A stretch of 33,893 nucleotides of DNA from Desulfobacterales bacterium S7086C20 (GCA_001751075.1 MAVP01000010.1:1-33893), one strand, 5' to 3'. Shown: positions 18,804 through 28,001, counted from the first letter of the stretch. Made by a program: numbers and translations. The notes: generated from the sequence alone by a model not told the origin.

Positions 18804-19661
18804 ATGAAGAGGATAGGCATTGTTGTCAAGGCCCAGGAAGAAGCCATCGAAAAGGCAAACCAACTGGAGTCTTGGCTGAAGGAAAAAGGTTTAGAGGTAC
18901 TTACACGTCAGAATATCCCTGCCCCTATCACTTCCAACCATTGCCTTATCAAGAACATCGACAAGGCCCCTTCAGACCTTTCTTGCATTATTGTCTTAGG
19001 AGGAGATGGAACTTTCATCAGTGCCATCAGGTGGATCCAAGATACCATGATCCCTGTTTTGGGAGTAAACCTTGGGGCTTTTGGTTTTCTTACCGAGGCC
19101 TCCGCAGAACGAATCTTTCCAATCATGGAGGAAATCATCAATGCCGACTATGTCACGGAAGAAAGGATCTTATTGTCGGCAGAAGTATTACGACAAGGCA
19201 AAACAGTGGCCTGCCAAACTGTACTTAACGACGTAGTAGTCAACAAAGAGGCCCTCGCACGAATCGCCCATATCCATGTCTACGTTGATGATGATTACCT
19301 AACGACCTTTAAGGCCGACGGTCTTATTGTAGCCACCCCAACAGGCTCCACCGCCTATTCCCTGTCAGCGGGTGGTCCTATTGTCCATCCTTGCCTAAAA
19401 ACCATAATACTTACACCAATTTGTCCATTTACCTTGATAAATCGTCCTCTGATGCTACCCGATACTGTAACTATAAAGATCAATGTGGAAAAGAGAGACT
19501 CAAATATCTTCCTAACCTTTGATGGCCAAGTAGGCCTCCACATAACCCATCAAGACACCATTATTGTTAAAAAAGCCCCCCATACCATCAATATGATCAA
19601 AATCCCTGAGCAAAATTACTATGAACTGCTCAAGTCGAAATTGAGCTGGAGCGGACGGTAG
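18804..19661 (+). CDS. nadK: NAD kinase
   Basis: IIVLGGDGTFISAIR; GAFGFLTE; TFKADGLIVATPTGSTAYSLSAGGPIVHP. Confidence 0.95.
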   Translation: MKRIGIVVKAQEEAIEKANQLESWLKEKGLEVLTRQNIPAPITSNHCLIKNIDKAPSDLSCIIVLGGDGTFISAIRWIQDTMIPVLGVNLGAFGFLTEASAERIFPIMEEIINADYVTEERILLSAEVLRQGKTVACQTVLNDVVVNKEALARIAHIHVYVDDDYLTTFKADGLIVATPTGSTAYSLSAGGPIVHPCLKTIILTPICPFTLINRPLMLPDTVTIKINVEKRDSNIFLTFDGQVGLHITHQDTIIVKKAPHTINMIKIPEQNYYELLKSKLSWSGR

Positions 19662-19750
19662 TACGCTTGGCAATGCCTCAAATACAGCCAAAAGATAGGT
19701 ATTCAACAAGGGATATTGCAATATGGTCATAAAGGCCTAGAAGGCACTAA

Positions 19751-20395
19751 ATGACAACAAGAATAGTCAAAGCAAAGATTGTGATCCTATCCCTTGTTGC
19801 CGTGCTGGTCGTTGAAGTATCAGTAGGGGTCATACTTGGTAAATCCGCCTTGCCTCCCATGCTAATCCTTGGTACGACCCGGCTTGTGGAAATAGTAGCC
19901 CTTTTTCTAATTCTTTCAATCTGGGGCAACGGGATATCCTGTATAGGGTTAGCACAAGGTCAAATCTTTTCCGGACTAAAAAAAGGGTTCATTTGGTCAG
20001 CAGCCTTCGGGCTATGCACTGTCGTGGGTTTTGCCGCTATATATATGGCTCAATTGAACCCTTTGCTGCTGGTCAAAACCAATCTGCCGCAAGAAACTAC
20101 TGCCTTGGTATTGTTCTTTATTACAGGGGGGCTTATAGCCCCTGTCGCAGAAGAGGTCTTCTTCCGAGGGATCGTCTATGGTTTCTTGAGGCAGTGGGGT
20201 ATACTTGCGGCCATTGCCGGCACCACTGTTATTTTTGTGGCGGTTCATTTAGTCGGCTCCGGCCTTCCTATTACACAGATAGTGGGAGGTGTTATCTTCT
20301 GTGTAGCCTACGAAGTAGAAGGAAAACTGATGACCCCCATTACTATCCATGTCTTGGGAAACACGGCCATATTTACACTTTCACTCATACCATGA
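19751..20395 (+). CDS. CPBP family intramembrane (CAAX-type) protease
   Basis: APVAEEVFFRGIVYGFLRQW and FVAVHLVG motifs in a hydrophobic protein. Confidence 0.85.
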   Translation: MTTRIVKAKIVILSLVAVLVVEVSVGVILGKSALPPMLILGTTRLVEIVALFLILSIWGNGISCIGLAQGQIFSGLKKGFIWSAAFGLCTVVGFAAIYMAQLNPLLLVKTNLPQETTALVLFFITGGLIAPVAEEVFFRGIVYGFLRQWGILAAIAGTTVIFVAVHLVGSGLPITQIVGGVIFCVAYEVEGKLMTPITIHVLGNTAIFTLSLIP

Positions 20396-20620
20396 GAGCT
20401 TTGCATAACTTCTTCGAGCGACAATTATGGACTTTTTGGGGTACCCATTTGGACGAAGTGAGCGGCCCACGGAAGTGGGTAAATTGTAAACTGTCTGAGG
20501 CCGTTAGGCCGAGTTTTGAGCGCTACGCTTCACTTTCGTGTCCAATTTTAGCGAACGAGTCCACAGGTGGGTCAAAAAGTCCATATCAAAGAGCGAGAAG
20601 AGGTTATGTAAAGGTCTCAT
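20392..20620. repeat. Palindromic element C (about 229 bp, ~60-bp imperfect terminal inverted repeats)
   Basis: ATGAGAGCTTTGCATAACTTCTTCGAGCGACAATTATGGACTTTTTGGGG... matched by the reverse complement of ...GTCAAAAAGTCCATATCAAAGAGCGAGAAGAGGTTATGTAAAGGTCTCAT. Confidence 0.85.
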
Positions 20621-20676
20621 TATAATGAATAGTAACAGTTTAGTGTTATGAAACACCAATCGCATAAGCTTCATGG

Positions 20677-20860
20677 GTAATCAGATTTCAATCCGGGTAA
20701 CTGTTTGAGGCCATTAGAGCCCCTTGGTTCCGTTGCTGCGCCATGTGGCATTGGTATTCCATGTCCGGGGAAAAGTCTCAGAGTTCTTTTAACAAAGATG
20801 GCCTCAACGGGACTTAGGGACTCTTGGGGCCGAGTTTTAGCCGGATTGAAACCTGACTAC
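20677..20860. repeat. Palindromic element D (about 184 bp core)
   Basis: GTAATCAGATTTCAATCCGGGTAACTGTTTGAGGCC vs reverse complement of GGCCGAGTTTTAGCCGGATTGAAACCTGACTAC. Confidence 0.8.
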
Positions 20861-20899
20861 CAATGGAGCGACACATTTTCAAAGGGCTAAAGTGTTATA

Positions 20900-22387
20900 A
20901 TGAATAGAATTCCTTACATAGCAAAAGCCATGGTTCTGGGCCTGTTAACGACGCAAATCCTGGCTACTGTGCATGTGTATCTGTCCAATATACACCTTCA
21001 CCAGACTGTCAGTGTCATAGCGGGAGCAGGGTATCTTACCATCCCCAACCAATACATCGCCCAAGGTCTCAAAGATTTCGGGCCTGCTTTTTTCGGAGGA
21101 ATCTTTTTCACATTAAGCATCGGTACAGGGCTGTCTGCGCTCTCAGCAGCCCTTGCCTGGTTTTGGAATCGTATCGTAAGTCGGAATCGGCTCTTTCTGA
21201 TATCCGTTGCAATCCTGTGGATTGCCTTGCTTGTTGTGATCAACACCCAGGGACTTTCTTGGATTGCCACATCTTATTTCCTGGTTGTGCCTCCTGTGGT
21301 CTTTGCTGCGACAATAAAGGGAATGCCTGATGAGCGCCTAGACCGGGTATGGCTCCATAGGTTGGTGCCGGTCATTCCTATTATTTTGCTTACAATCATA
21401 TGGGCAGCCCAGTCTGACCGGTATCTATTTTTGGATATCCGCGACTATCTCCTACTCTCCAATCCGGTTGGAAAGAAGGTCGATGATTTTTACTACCGCA
21501 ACACACTCTATCCGGCCCAGGTTTTTAAGTCGCTTGAGCAAAAAACTCTTAAAACGTGTTCCATTCAAGGCTTGAAAGACAAGGCCCTTTACAGCGGGGC
21601 AAAAAGAGTGCTGATAAACAGTGACTACCTGCTTGTAACACCAGACACTCAGGTAGATCTCAATATCATATCAGAACAAGACAGATTGGGGTTTTACCAC
21701 AACGGAAGAAGAATTCTGGAAAACAGCGTCCAGGATTTTCTTCTCCGCCCCCGCAAAGTGCTGCAGGATTTCTCCGCAGCCACAGACACTTACGGACCCT
21801 TTCGTCAGGCAACTTTCCTGTGCCTTTTGATAGGGTTTCCCGTCTTTTTGTATGTGATGGTCTTTTCTCTTGTCCACTTGCTTACAGCCCTTTTCGCCGA
21901 GCAAAAACATTGTTTGGTAATTACTTCGGCCTTGTGTTTCCTGATTGGCCTTGCCCTCCTCGCCCCACTTCATATTGGCCGGCCAAAGCCGGTTTCTTTA
22001 TCAAATGTAGCACAGGCCCTGAAGTCAGACTCCTGGCAGCAAAGAGTCTCAGCCCTTAGGTTAATAGTAAACAAAAGGCTGGAGATCGGCAAATATCCTG
22101 CCTATCGAACAAGCCTGACGAGTGACCATGTGCCCGAGCGCTATTGGCTGGCAAAGGCCTTTGGGCTGAGTCGCGTCACCAAGACCTACCCTCACTTGCT
22201 AACCCTCCTGGATGATCCCCATCCCAACATAGTTTCTATGGCCTTTTATTCCCTGGGACAAAGGGGAAACAGACAAGCAGTCCCGAAAATCATGAAAAAG
22301 ATAGAAACTTCCGACCACTGGTACAACCAGTGGTATGCCTACAGGGCTTTGAAGTCCTTGGGTTGGAGACAATCAGAGTACCAGTAA
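20900..22387 (+). CDS. Multi-pass membrane protein with C-terminal HEAT-like repeats, unknown function
   Basis: N-terminal hydrophobic segments; C-terminal PHLLTLLDDPHPNIVSMAFYSLGQRGNRQAVPKIMKKIE resembles HEAT repeats. Confidence 0.7.
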   Translation: MNRIPYIAKAMVLGLLTTQILATVHVYLSNIHLHQTVSVIAGAGYLTIPNQYIAQGLKDFGPAFFGGIFFTLSIGTGLSALSAALAWFWNRIVSRNRLFLISVAILWIALLVVINTQGLSWIATSYFLVVPPVVFAATIKGMPDERLDRVWLHRLVPVIPIILLTIIWAAQSDRYLFLDIRDYLLLSNPVGKKVDDFYYRNTLYPAQVFKSLEQKTLKTCSIQGLKDKALYSGAKRVLINSDYLLVTPDTQVDLNIISEQDRLGFYHNGRRILENSVQDFLLRPRKVLQDFSAATDTYGPFRQATFLCLLIGFPVFLYVMVFSLVHLLTALFAEQKHCLVITSALCFLIGLALLAPLHIGRPKPVSLSNVAQALKSDSWQQRVSALRLIVNKRLEIGKYPAYRTSLTSDHVPERYWLAKAFGLSRVTKTYPHLLTLLDDPHPNIVSMAFYSLGQRGNRQAVPKIMKKIETSDHWYNQWYAYRALKSLGWRQSEYQ

Positions 22388-22518
22388 GTATTTTCTTGAA
22401 ATCTTAAACCGTCAAGGTTATCGTCAATTCGAAAGAACCTCAAAAGGCTGATGTGGCTATTCTCTCCTGTTATGGGATTAGCGGAGACAAAGGTCTTAAG
22501 GAGACTCTGGGAAAGATA

Positions 22519-23004
22519 ATGTCCATTCCAGAAACAATTCAAGCTCGTGTCCAGCAGGATGGCAAGGTGCTGACGACTTGTCCTGGCTGTGGAAAAATAC
22601 AGCCGGTCGAATCGGACAAGATCGCCAACGGAGGGAGTTCTTCCTCGGCTACATGCAGCTGTGGCGAGACCTTTGCTGTCTTTTTTGAGCGCAGGAAGGC
22701 TTACCGCAGGGAGGTCAGTCTTCGTGGTACTTACCAGAGAACATCTCCAGGGGGTAAATTTGGTGAAATGTCCGTCGAGAACCTATCTATGACGGGTATT
22801 GGGTTTGTAACGCTGGATGCCAACAACCTTGAAGAGGGAGATAAAGTCACTCTGCGATGTGTACTAGCTGATGGCAAACATGCCGGGTTTGAACCTGTGG
22901 CAGTTGTCGTTTGTTGCCACGACAGGTACGTAGGATGTAGGTTCAAGGAGCTTTCTCGGGATGAAGAAGAATGGCTGGTTGAATATCTTATGGTAATACC
23001 CTAG
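22519..23004 (+). CDS. PilZ-domain protein with N-terminal Cys-rich (zinc-ribbon-like) segment
   Basis: CPGCGK...CSCGETF then RRKAYRREVSLRGTYQR...VENLSMTGIGFVT...VGCRFKEL. Start MSIPET at 22519 or the track start 22453. Confidence 0.78.
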   Translation: MSIPETIQARVQQDGKVLTTCPGCGKIQPVESDKIANGGSSSSATCSCGETFAVFFERRKAYRREVSLRGTYQRTSPGGKFGEMSVENLSMTGIGFVTLDANNLEEGDKVTLRCVLADGKHAGFEPVAVVVCCHDRYVGCRFKELSRDEEEWLVEYLMVIP

Positions 23005-23049
23005 CACTAATCCATTTGTAAGAAAACCCATATTTGCTGGAGCAAGAAG

Positions 23050-23328
23050 ATGGATCTAAAAGTAATGCTTACAACCTTTGGAATGATATTTCTTGCTGAA
23101 CTGGGCGATAAGACGCAATTGGCAACATTTTGCTTTGCCGCCGAGAATAAAGCAAAGTTTGCAGTCTTTATTGGTTCTGCAGGAGCACTCGTGATGACTT
23201 CTCTTCTGGCTGTAGTGTGCGGCTCATTTGTATGCAGGGTTATCCCACCGAATTATATCAGGTTGGGGGCAGGTGGGCTTTTTGTCATATTGGGCTTGTG
23301 GATGCTTCTGTTGCCGGCGGGCAACTGA
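23050..23328 (+). CDS. GDT1/TMEM165 (UPF0016) family transporter, single repeat unit
   Basis: 92 aa; FLAELGDKTQLATF signature (E-x-G-D-K-[TS]). Confidence 0.85.
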   Translation: MDLKVMLTTFGMIFLAELGDKTQLATFCFAAENKAKFAVFIGSAGALVMTSLLAVVCGSFVCRVIPPNYIRLGAGGLFVILGLWMLLLPAGN

Positions 23329-23443
23329 CTTGTGGAAAGTAAGATCTTCTAGCACTGTGCCCATCCATAAATGTCTTTGAGCCGAACGGGCACTAGAGCT
23401 AAAAGCAATTAAGGGCTCATCACTCAATGGCTTTTTTGTGATA

Positions 23444-24448
23444 TCACTTGTTCATCGAAAAGGCACAATGTGCTGCACCTAAAAGTGCTGCCTTATCGTT
23501 AAGAATAATTCGGACGGGAATTTTTTCGAGTAACGGCTTAAATCTACCTTTTCCAACAAAGGACTTCATAAATATTTCACCTTGAAGGTAGGGTATGATT
23601 TTTGGAGGAATACCGCCACCCAGATACATTCCTCCCGTGGTCGTTCCCGCCAAGGCGATATTACCTGCAACAGCTCCCAGAATGCTTGTAAATTTGTTCA
23701 TCGCTGCCACAGCAATGGGGGTTTTTTTGTTGAGTGCAGCTTCCGCAACAGCCCTTGGAGGATCTTTTTCCTCAATAGCCGCTTGCAACCACAGTGGTTC
23801 TTTGTAACGACCAGAATCCCGCAGCCATGAATAGATGTTGAACAGGCCAGGCCCTGATAAGATCCTTTCCGCGCTCACATGGCCAAAACGTCGGTGCAGA
23901 TAGTGCCAGAGAGCAATTTCTTCCTCACTATTTGGACCAAAGTCCATGTGTCCTCCTTCAGAAGGAACAGGAATGTATCTGTCGGCCGACCACACCAGTA
24001 ATGCCATCCCCAGTCCTGTCCCAGGTGCAACAAGTCCCACGTTTCCCTTCTTTGCCGTCCTTTTCTTGTTCAAAATCATGATCTCTCGCCCACTCAACAG
24101 GGGGATGGCTTGAGCCATCGCTGACAGGTCGTTGATTAAACGTGCTTGAGACCACTTGAAACACCTCTTAAGCCGAGCCTCTGAAACCCGCCACGGAAGG
24201 TTCGTAGTCTGTGAGTTGCCATCGCTGACAGGACCTGCAACACCAAAACAGGCGGTAGTGACGGTTGCGTGATGATTGTGAAGAAACTGCGAAACAATGC
24301 TTTCAAGATCAGAGGCTTGACGGCTGGGATAAGATGCTAATACCTTGGGAATAGGACGGCGTTTTCCCTTGGTAAAAAGTCCCAGATTGGTTTTGGTCCC
24401 GCCAATATCTCCAGCTAGTATCAAAATCTCATTGCTCGTGGTGCTCAC
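23444..24448 (-). CDS. glk: Glucokinase (ROK/Glk-like)
   Basis: LAGDIGGTKTNLGLF; ACFGVAGPVSDGNSQTTNLPW; LVAPGTGLGMALL; PSEGGHMDFGP. Confidence 0.93.
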   Translation of the reverse strand: MSTTSNEILILAGDIGGTKTNLGLFTKGKRRPIPKVLASYPSRQASDLESIVSQFLHNHHATVTTACFGVAGPVSDGNSQTTNLPWRVSEARLKRCFKWSQARLINDLSAMAQAIPLLSGREIMILNKKRTAKKGNVGLVAPGTGLGMALLVWSADRYIPVPSEGGHMDFGPNSEEEIALWHYLHRRFGHVSAERILSGPGLFNIYSWLRDSGRYKEPLWLQAAIEEKDPPRAVAEAALNKKTPIAVAAMNKFTSILGAVAGNIALAGTTTGGMYLGGGIPPKIIPYLQGEIFMKSFVGKGRFKPLLEKIPVRIILNDKAALLGAAHCAFSMNK

Positions 24449-24497
24449 GGACTGTCTCCTCTGATATAGTTTTGCCTGGCCTTTGACATCCTGAAGA

Positions 24498-24732
24498 TTG
24501 ACGACGTCGCAAAAAGTCCATCTGCAGCGTTGCGCTTCATCCCCGCCCTGTTAAATTCTCGCTACGCGAGACGGCGAAGCCGATTTAACAGGGTAAATCA
24601 CTGCGACGTACGATAAGTACGCCTCATTCCTCAAGACAGCGCCACTAAAGTGGCTTGAGAACAGTACGCGCGCCTTGCATCTGGAGTTTTTTACTGTGTC
24701 GTCTGTTTGTGGACTTTTTACAAGTCCATCAA
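24498..24732. repeat. Palindromic element A, copy 1 (235 bp)
   Basis: Near-identical to 29385-29619 (8 mismatches by eye); ends TTGACGACGTCGCAAAAAGTCCA / TGGACTTTTTACAAGTCCATCAA imperfectly inverted; nested internal hairpins. Confidence 0.93.
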
Positions 24733-25508
24733 GATTTACCATATAAATACTTCCGGCAAAAGGCTTCGGCAATCTCGCGCAAATCAGGAGTCAGGCACTC
24801 ATGGACTTTCGCTCGAATAGTGGTCGGAACATCTCCATAGAAAGCCTCGGCTATGCCACCGGCAATACAAGCGAGTGTATCGCTGTCACCTCCCAGCGAG
24901 ATGGCATTCCGGACTGCATCCTCATACGACCCGGAATCAAGGAAGGCAATTATCGCTTCCGGCACGCTCCCTTGACAGGAGACGTCAAACGAGTATGTTG
25001 GCCGAATATCATCCACGGTTCGTTTTAAATCGTATCCGAACCTCTGGCTGATTTCCTTTCGAATCTCCTCCTTCTCGCAGCCTGTCCGAGCGAGAAATAC
25101 CGAAAGAGCTGTCGCCTGGGCTCCTTTGATCCCTTCGAGATGATTGTGCGAAATCTCAGCGGTCTTCTTGGCTTCCTTAAGCACTTTATTTTCTGTATCA
25201 AACGCAAAACCGACTGGGCTGACACGCATGGCAGAGCCATTGCCCCAACTATTGTAAGGCTGCGGATGGTCCGAATGAAGCCAACCGATGAAAGATCTTC
25301 CGTATCCTGCTCCGGGATAACGCCTGCCGATCTCTCTGACCGATAGCTGATATGGACGGCCCGTGAGGATGGCATCGGCCACTGCAACGGTCAGCACTGT
25401 GTCGTCCGTGAAAACAGACCGGGGATGGAAAAGAGGAAAGTCCTTAGTCTTGATCTGAGAATGCTCATAAACCGACCCAATAATATCCCCAGCGATTGAC
25501 CCAATCAT
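24729..25508 (-). CDS. ADP-ribosylglycohydrolase (DraG/ARH-like) family protein
   Basis: GSIAGDIIGSVYE; FTDDTVLTVAVADAILTG; GGDSDTLACIAGGIAEAFYG. Confidence 0.9.
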   Translation of the reverse strand: MIGSIAGDIIGSVYEHSQIKTKDFPLFHPRSVFTDDTVLTVAVADAILTGRPYQLSVREIGRRYPGAGYGRSFIGWLHSDHPQPYNSWGNGSAMRVSPVGFAFDTENKVLKEAKKTAEISHNHLEGIKGAQATALSVFLARTGCEKEEIRKEISQRFGYDLKRTVDDIRPTYSFDVSCQGSVPEAIIAFLDSGSYEDAVRNAISLGGDSDTLACIAGGIAEAFYGDVPTTIRAKVHECLTPDLREIAEAFCRKYLYGKS

Positions 25509-25809
25509 ATGTCCCCCTTTCTGTGTCGGACCTTGAATTGAGCTGCGTGGAAATGTGTAAGCATTTACACATCATTCGCAAATTCTTGCCGGTATATACC
25601 CTGTGTCCATGATTTTACACTGTCCCGGACCTATATCCCAAGCCCGATAACACTCCATATCGGCAACCACTTACATTCCTTGTTGAACAATTCTTCAATC
25701 GCCGTTTTTTTGGGGGGTGGTGAGCAGGTGGGGATATAAATAAGCTGGGCTGAGGATGCGACTGTGGAAGATCCCCAGGGGTTGCACCCGCAGCCGAAAA
25801 CCCACCTCA

Positions 25810-26033
25810 TTATAAATATCGCTTGAACTCTTCTTCAGGAATCTCTACCTGTTTTAAGATAGTTTTCAATGTCCAACGATCAACTTCTTTGTGGTCTGGA
25901 ATTATTACCACACTCTCGGTCTCGTAATGCCTCATCTTGATATGGCTTCCTCTTTGAGAGACCTTTTCATACCCAAGTTTTTTGAAACCTTAACTAGCTT
26001 ACGCCCTGAGAGAAGGGGCGGCTTGGGGGTCAA
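25810..26033 (-). pseudogene. hicA: hicA-like toxin with probable frameshift
   Basis: Minus-strand: (TTG)TPKPPLLSGRKLVKV in one frame continues in another frame as FKKLGYEKVSQRGSHIKMRHYETESVVIIPDHKEVDRWTLKTILKQVEIPEEEFKRYL*; HicA motif QRGSHxxM...PDHKE. Confidence 0.75.
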
Positions 26034-26236
26034 AGGGCAACCTCGCACACTTTATATTGACCTGCTGGACGTTTAAGGTCTTGAGGCTCAGCCTCAAGAT
26101 AGAGTTCAATAGCCTCTTTGATATTTTCTATTGCTTCCTCCTCGGTGCGTCCTTGGGTAACACACCCCTTTAGGGCCGGACAATAGGCAACAATATAACC
26201 ATCCATTCCCTTTTCTAAAACGATTTTAAGCTTCAG
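26030..26236 (-). CDS. hicB: HicB-like antitoxin
   Basis: KLKIVLEKGMDGYIVAYCPALKGCVTQGRTEEEAIENIKEAIELYLE; overlaps hicA start by a few nt. Family-like N-terminus would need a CTG start; track ORF extends to 26335. Confidence 0.75.
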   Translation of the reverse strand: MKLKIVLEKGMDGYIVAYCPALKGCVTQGRTEEEAIENIKEAIELYLEAEPQDLKRPAGQYKVCEVAL

Positions 26237-26702
26237 GTTCTTTCCTCTTTTTTGAAGATTTGGCCCTCTCGTTGTTCTTAAAGGGTGGGGTTTTGTAACC
26301 CCTTCGCCCCATTTTTGACTACCTAAAAAGCGCACTTGCCAATAAACAAATAAAGGTTAGCATAATTAAAGAGATCCGACAATATTTTCACTTTTCCCAA
26401 ATCCACCGCCCAGTTTTGGCCAAAAGGAGCAATGGGGACGAGGGAACAACGGGCATAAATAACCAACTCACTCTTTATTGTCCTCAAAAATATTCCGGCG
26501 CTCAACACCTCGAATTAATAACGACATTATATGGTTAATATTTGCTTTGGCCCTTGAACTTGAGGGTCGGATTAAAAAAGAGTCAAACATCGACTTGATC
26601 CCTTGCAAATGGTGAATTCACCAACCGAATGAGGATAAAAGGCGGCGTCAGTCATTGCCTAGCAAATGGCTTCAAAACGTTGCCAGGAGTCCCTTCTTGC
26701 TC

Positions 26703-27965
26703 CTATGTTCCCAGGTCTTTTGAGATAGATACAAAAAATGTCGTCCCATTTTTCTGCCCTGCAAACCAGGCTTTTCCCTTATGGGCTTCCATGATTTCCC
26801 TTACAACGGTTAAACCCAAACCTGAGCCTTCTGTTTGCTCAGATGCGGGCAGCCTTCTGAACATCTGAAAGATCACCTCGGTATCCTTCTCCTTTACAGT
26901 TACCCCGTCGTTGCTGAACGAAAATATGTGGAAATTTTCGTCCTGCTCATAGCCTACGGAGATTTTGGTAAGGTTCTTTCCAGCGTGTTTCAGTGCGTTA
27001 TCGATTAAGTTTCTAAAAACACGTGTCAGGGCTAGTTCATCTGCCATGATCTCAGGAACCTCGTCGGGTGCCGACCATTTTATCTTGCGCTCCTTCAACA
27101 CGGGTGATACTTGATCTCTAATGTGTCTTATGATCTTTTTAACATTGGTCTTCTTGATATTAAAAAAGACTTTTTTGGACTTGATGTATTCATTGATATC
27201 TCTCGTAAATGTCTCGATGTCTTCGGCTGCTTTCTCGATTTGCCGGCAGTACATTGTGCCTTTTTCGTCAAGCCTATGTTCGTATTTTTCAGCCAGCAAT
27301 TTGGCAAACCCGGAGATACCGACAGCTGGATTCTTGAGGTCATGTGAGATCGTGTAAGCAAACAGTTCTAGTTCCTCCTTCTTCTTCCTGATTTCTTCTG
27401 ATTGTTTCCGAATACCCGCAGAAAGCTTGGCGACGTTTATTGCGACGGCAATTTGATGCCCAATGGCGACTAGCAGATCAATCTTTGCCTCATTGAGTGA
27501 TATCATACGTTTTGAGGCTAAATTCATAACGCCCAAGACCTTATCTTTGACCATGAGAGGCACGCATATGATGACCTTGAAACCCTTGGCACGCAGAAGA
27601 GTGCCCCTTGTCCTGTCTTCCAGGTCCGAAACCTTATGAGCAATAAAGCTCTTGGTTCGGGCTGCTTTGCCTGAGAAACCCTCACTTATCTTGATCTTAC
27701 GCAATCCCTCTACCTGTTCATTCGCAATCCCTTTATATGCAACCAGTTCAAGACTCTCCTCCTCTTCATCCATCAGGTAAATCCTGATAGCGTCTACCCT
27801 AAAATGCTCTCGGACTTTCAGTATGGCCCTGTCTAGAATCTCTGTTAGGCCGAGGGAACTTGTTAAATCGCTGCCAATGTCATAAAGTACCGCAAGCGCT
27901 TTTTGCCTCTTTTTCAGCTTAGCTTCACTGAATTTTACGGATATATGTTTTTTGTTGACTAACAT
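26703..27965 (-). CDS. GAF-domain sensor histidine kinase
   Basis: GAF-like N-terminal half (VMNLASKRMISLNEAKIDLLVAIGHQIAVAI); H-box AYTISHDLKNPAVGISGFAK; GSGLGLTVVREIMEAHKG. Confidence 0.88.
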   Translation of the reverse strand: MLVNKKHISVKFSEAKLKKRQKALAVLYDIGSDLTSSLGLTEILDRAILKVREHFRVDAIRIYLMDEEEESLELVAYKGIANEQVEGLRKIKISEGFSGKAARTKSFIAHKVSDLEDRTRGTLLRAKGFKVIICVPLMVKDKVLGVMNLASKRMISLNEAKIDLLVAIGHQIAVAINVAKLSAGIRKQSEEIRKKKEELELFAYTISHDLKNPAVGISGFAKLLAEKYEHRLDEKGTMYCRQIEKAAEDIETFTRDINEYIKSKKVFFNIKKTNVKKIIRHIRDQVSPVLKERKIKWSAPDEVPEIMADELALTRVFRNLIDNALKHAGKNLTKISVGYEQDENFHIFSFSNDGVTVKEKDTEVIFQMFRRLPASEQTEGSGLGLTVVREIMEAHKGKAWFAGQKNGTTFFVSISKDLGT

Positions 27966-28001
27966 TACTGCAAACCTCCCTCTCAGTTCGAAACTATGAA
28001 C

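Noticed and set aside
19993-20625. 210-aa plus ORF overlapping the CPBP protease
   Set aside because: Out-of-frame read through the protease gene and element C; no recognisable domain.
24551-24772. 73-aa minus ORF and the 29282-29503 plus ORF overlapping element A copies
   Set aside because: Composition follows the palindromic repeat, they lack RBS/homology, and the two copies give different short frames.
24729-26335. ADP-ribosylglycohydrolase plus hicBA as a novel toxin/antitoxin defence cluster
   Set aside because: The genes are separated by noncoding sequence, hicA is frameshifted, and the ADP-ribosylglycohydrolase has no adjacent ADP-ribosyltransferase.
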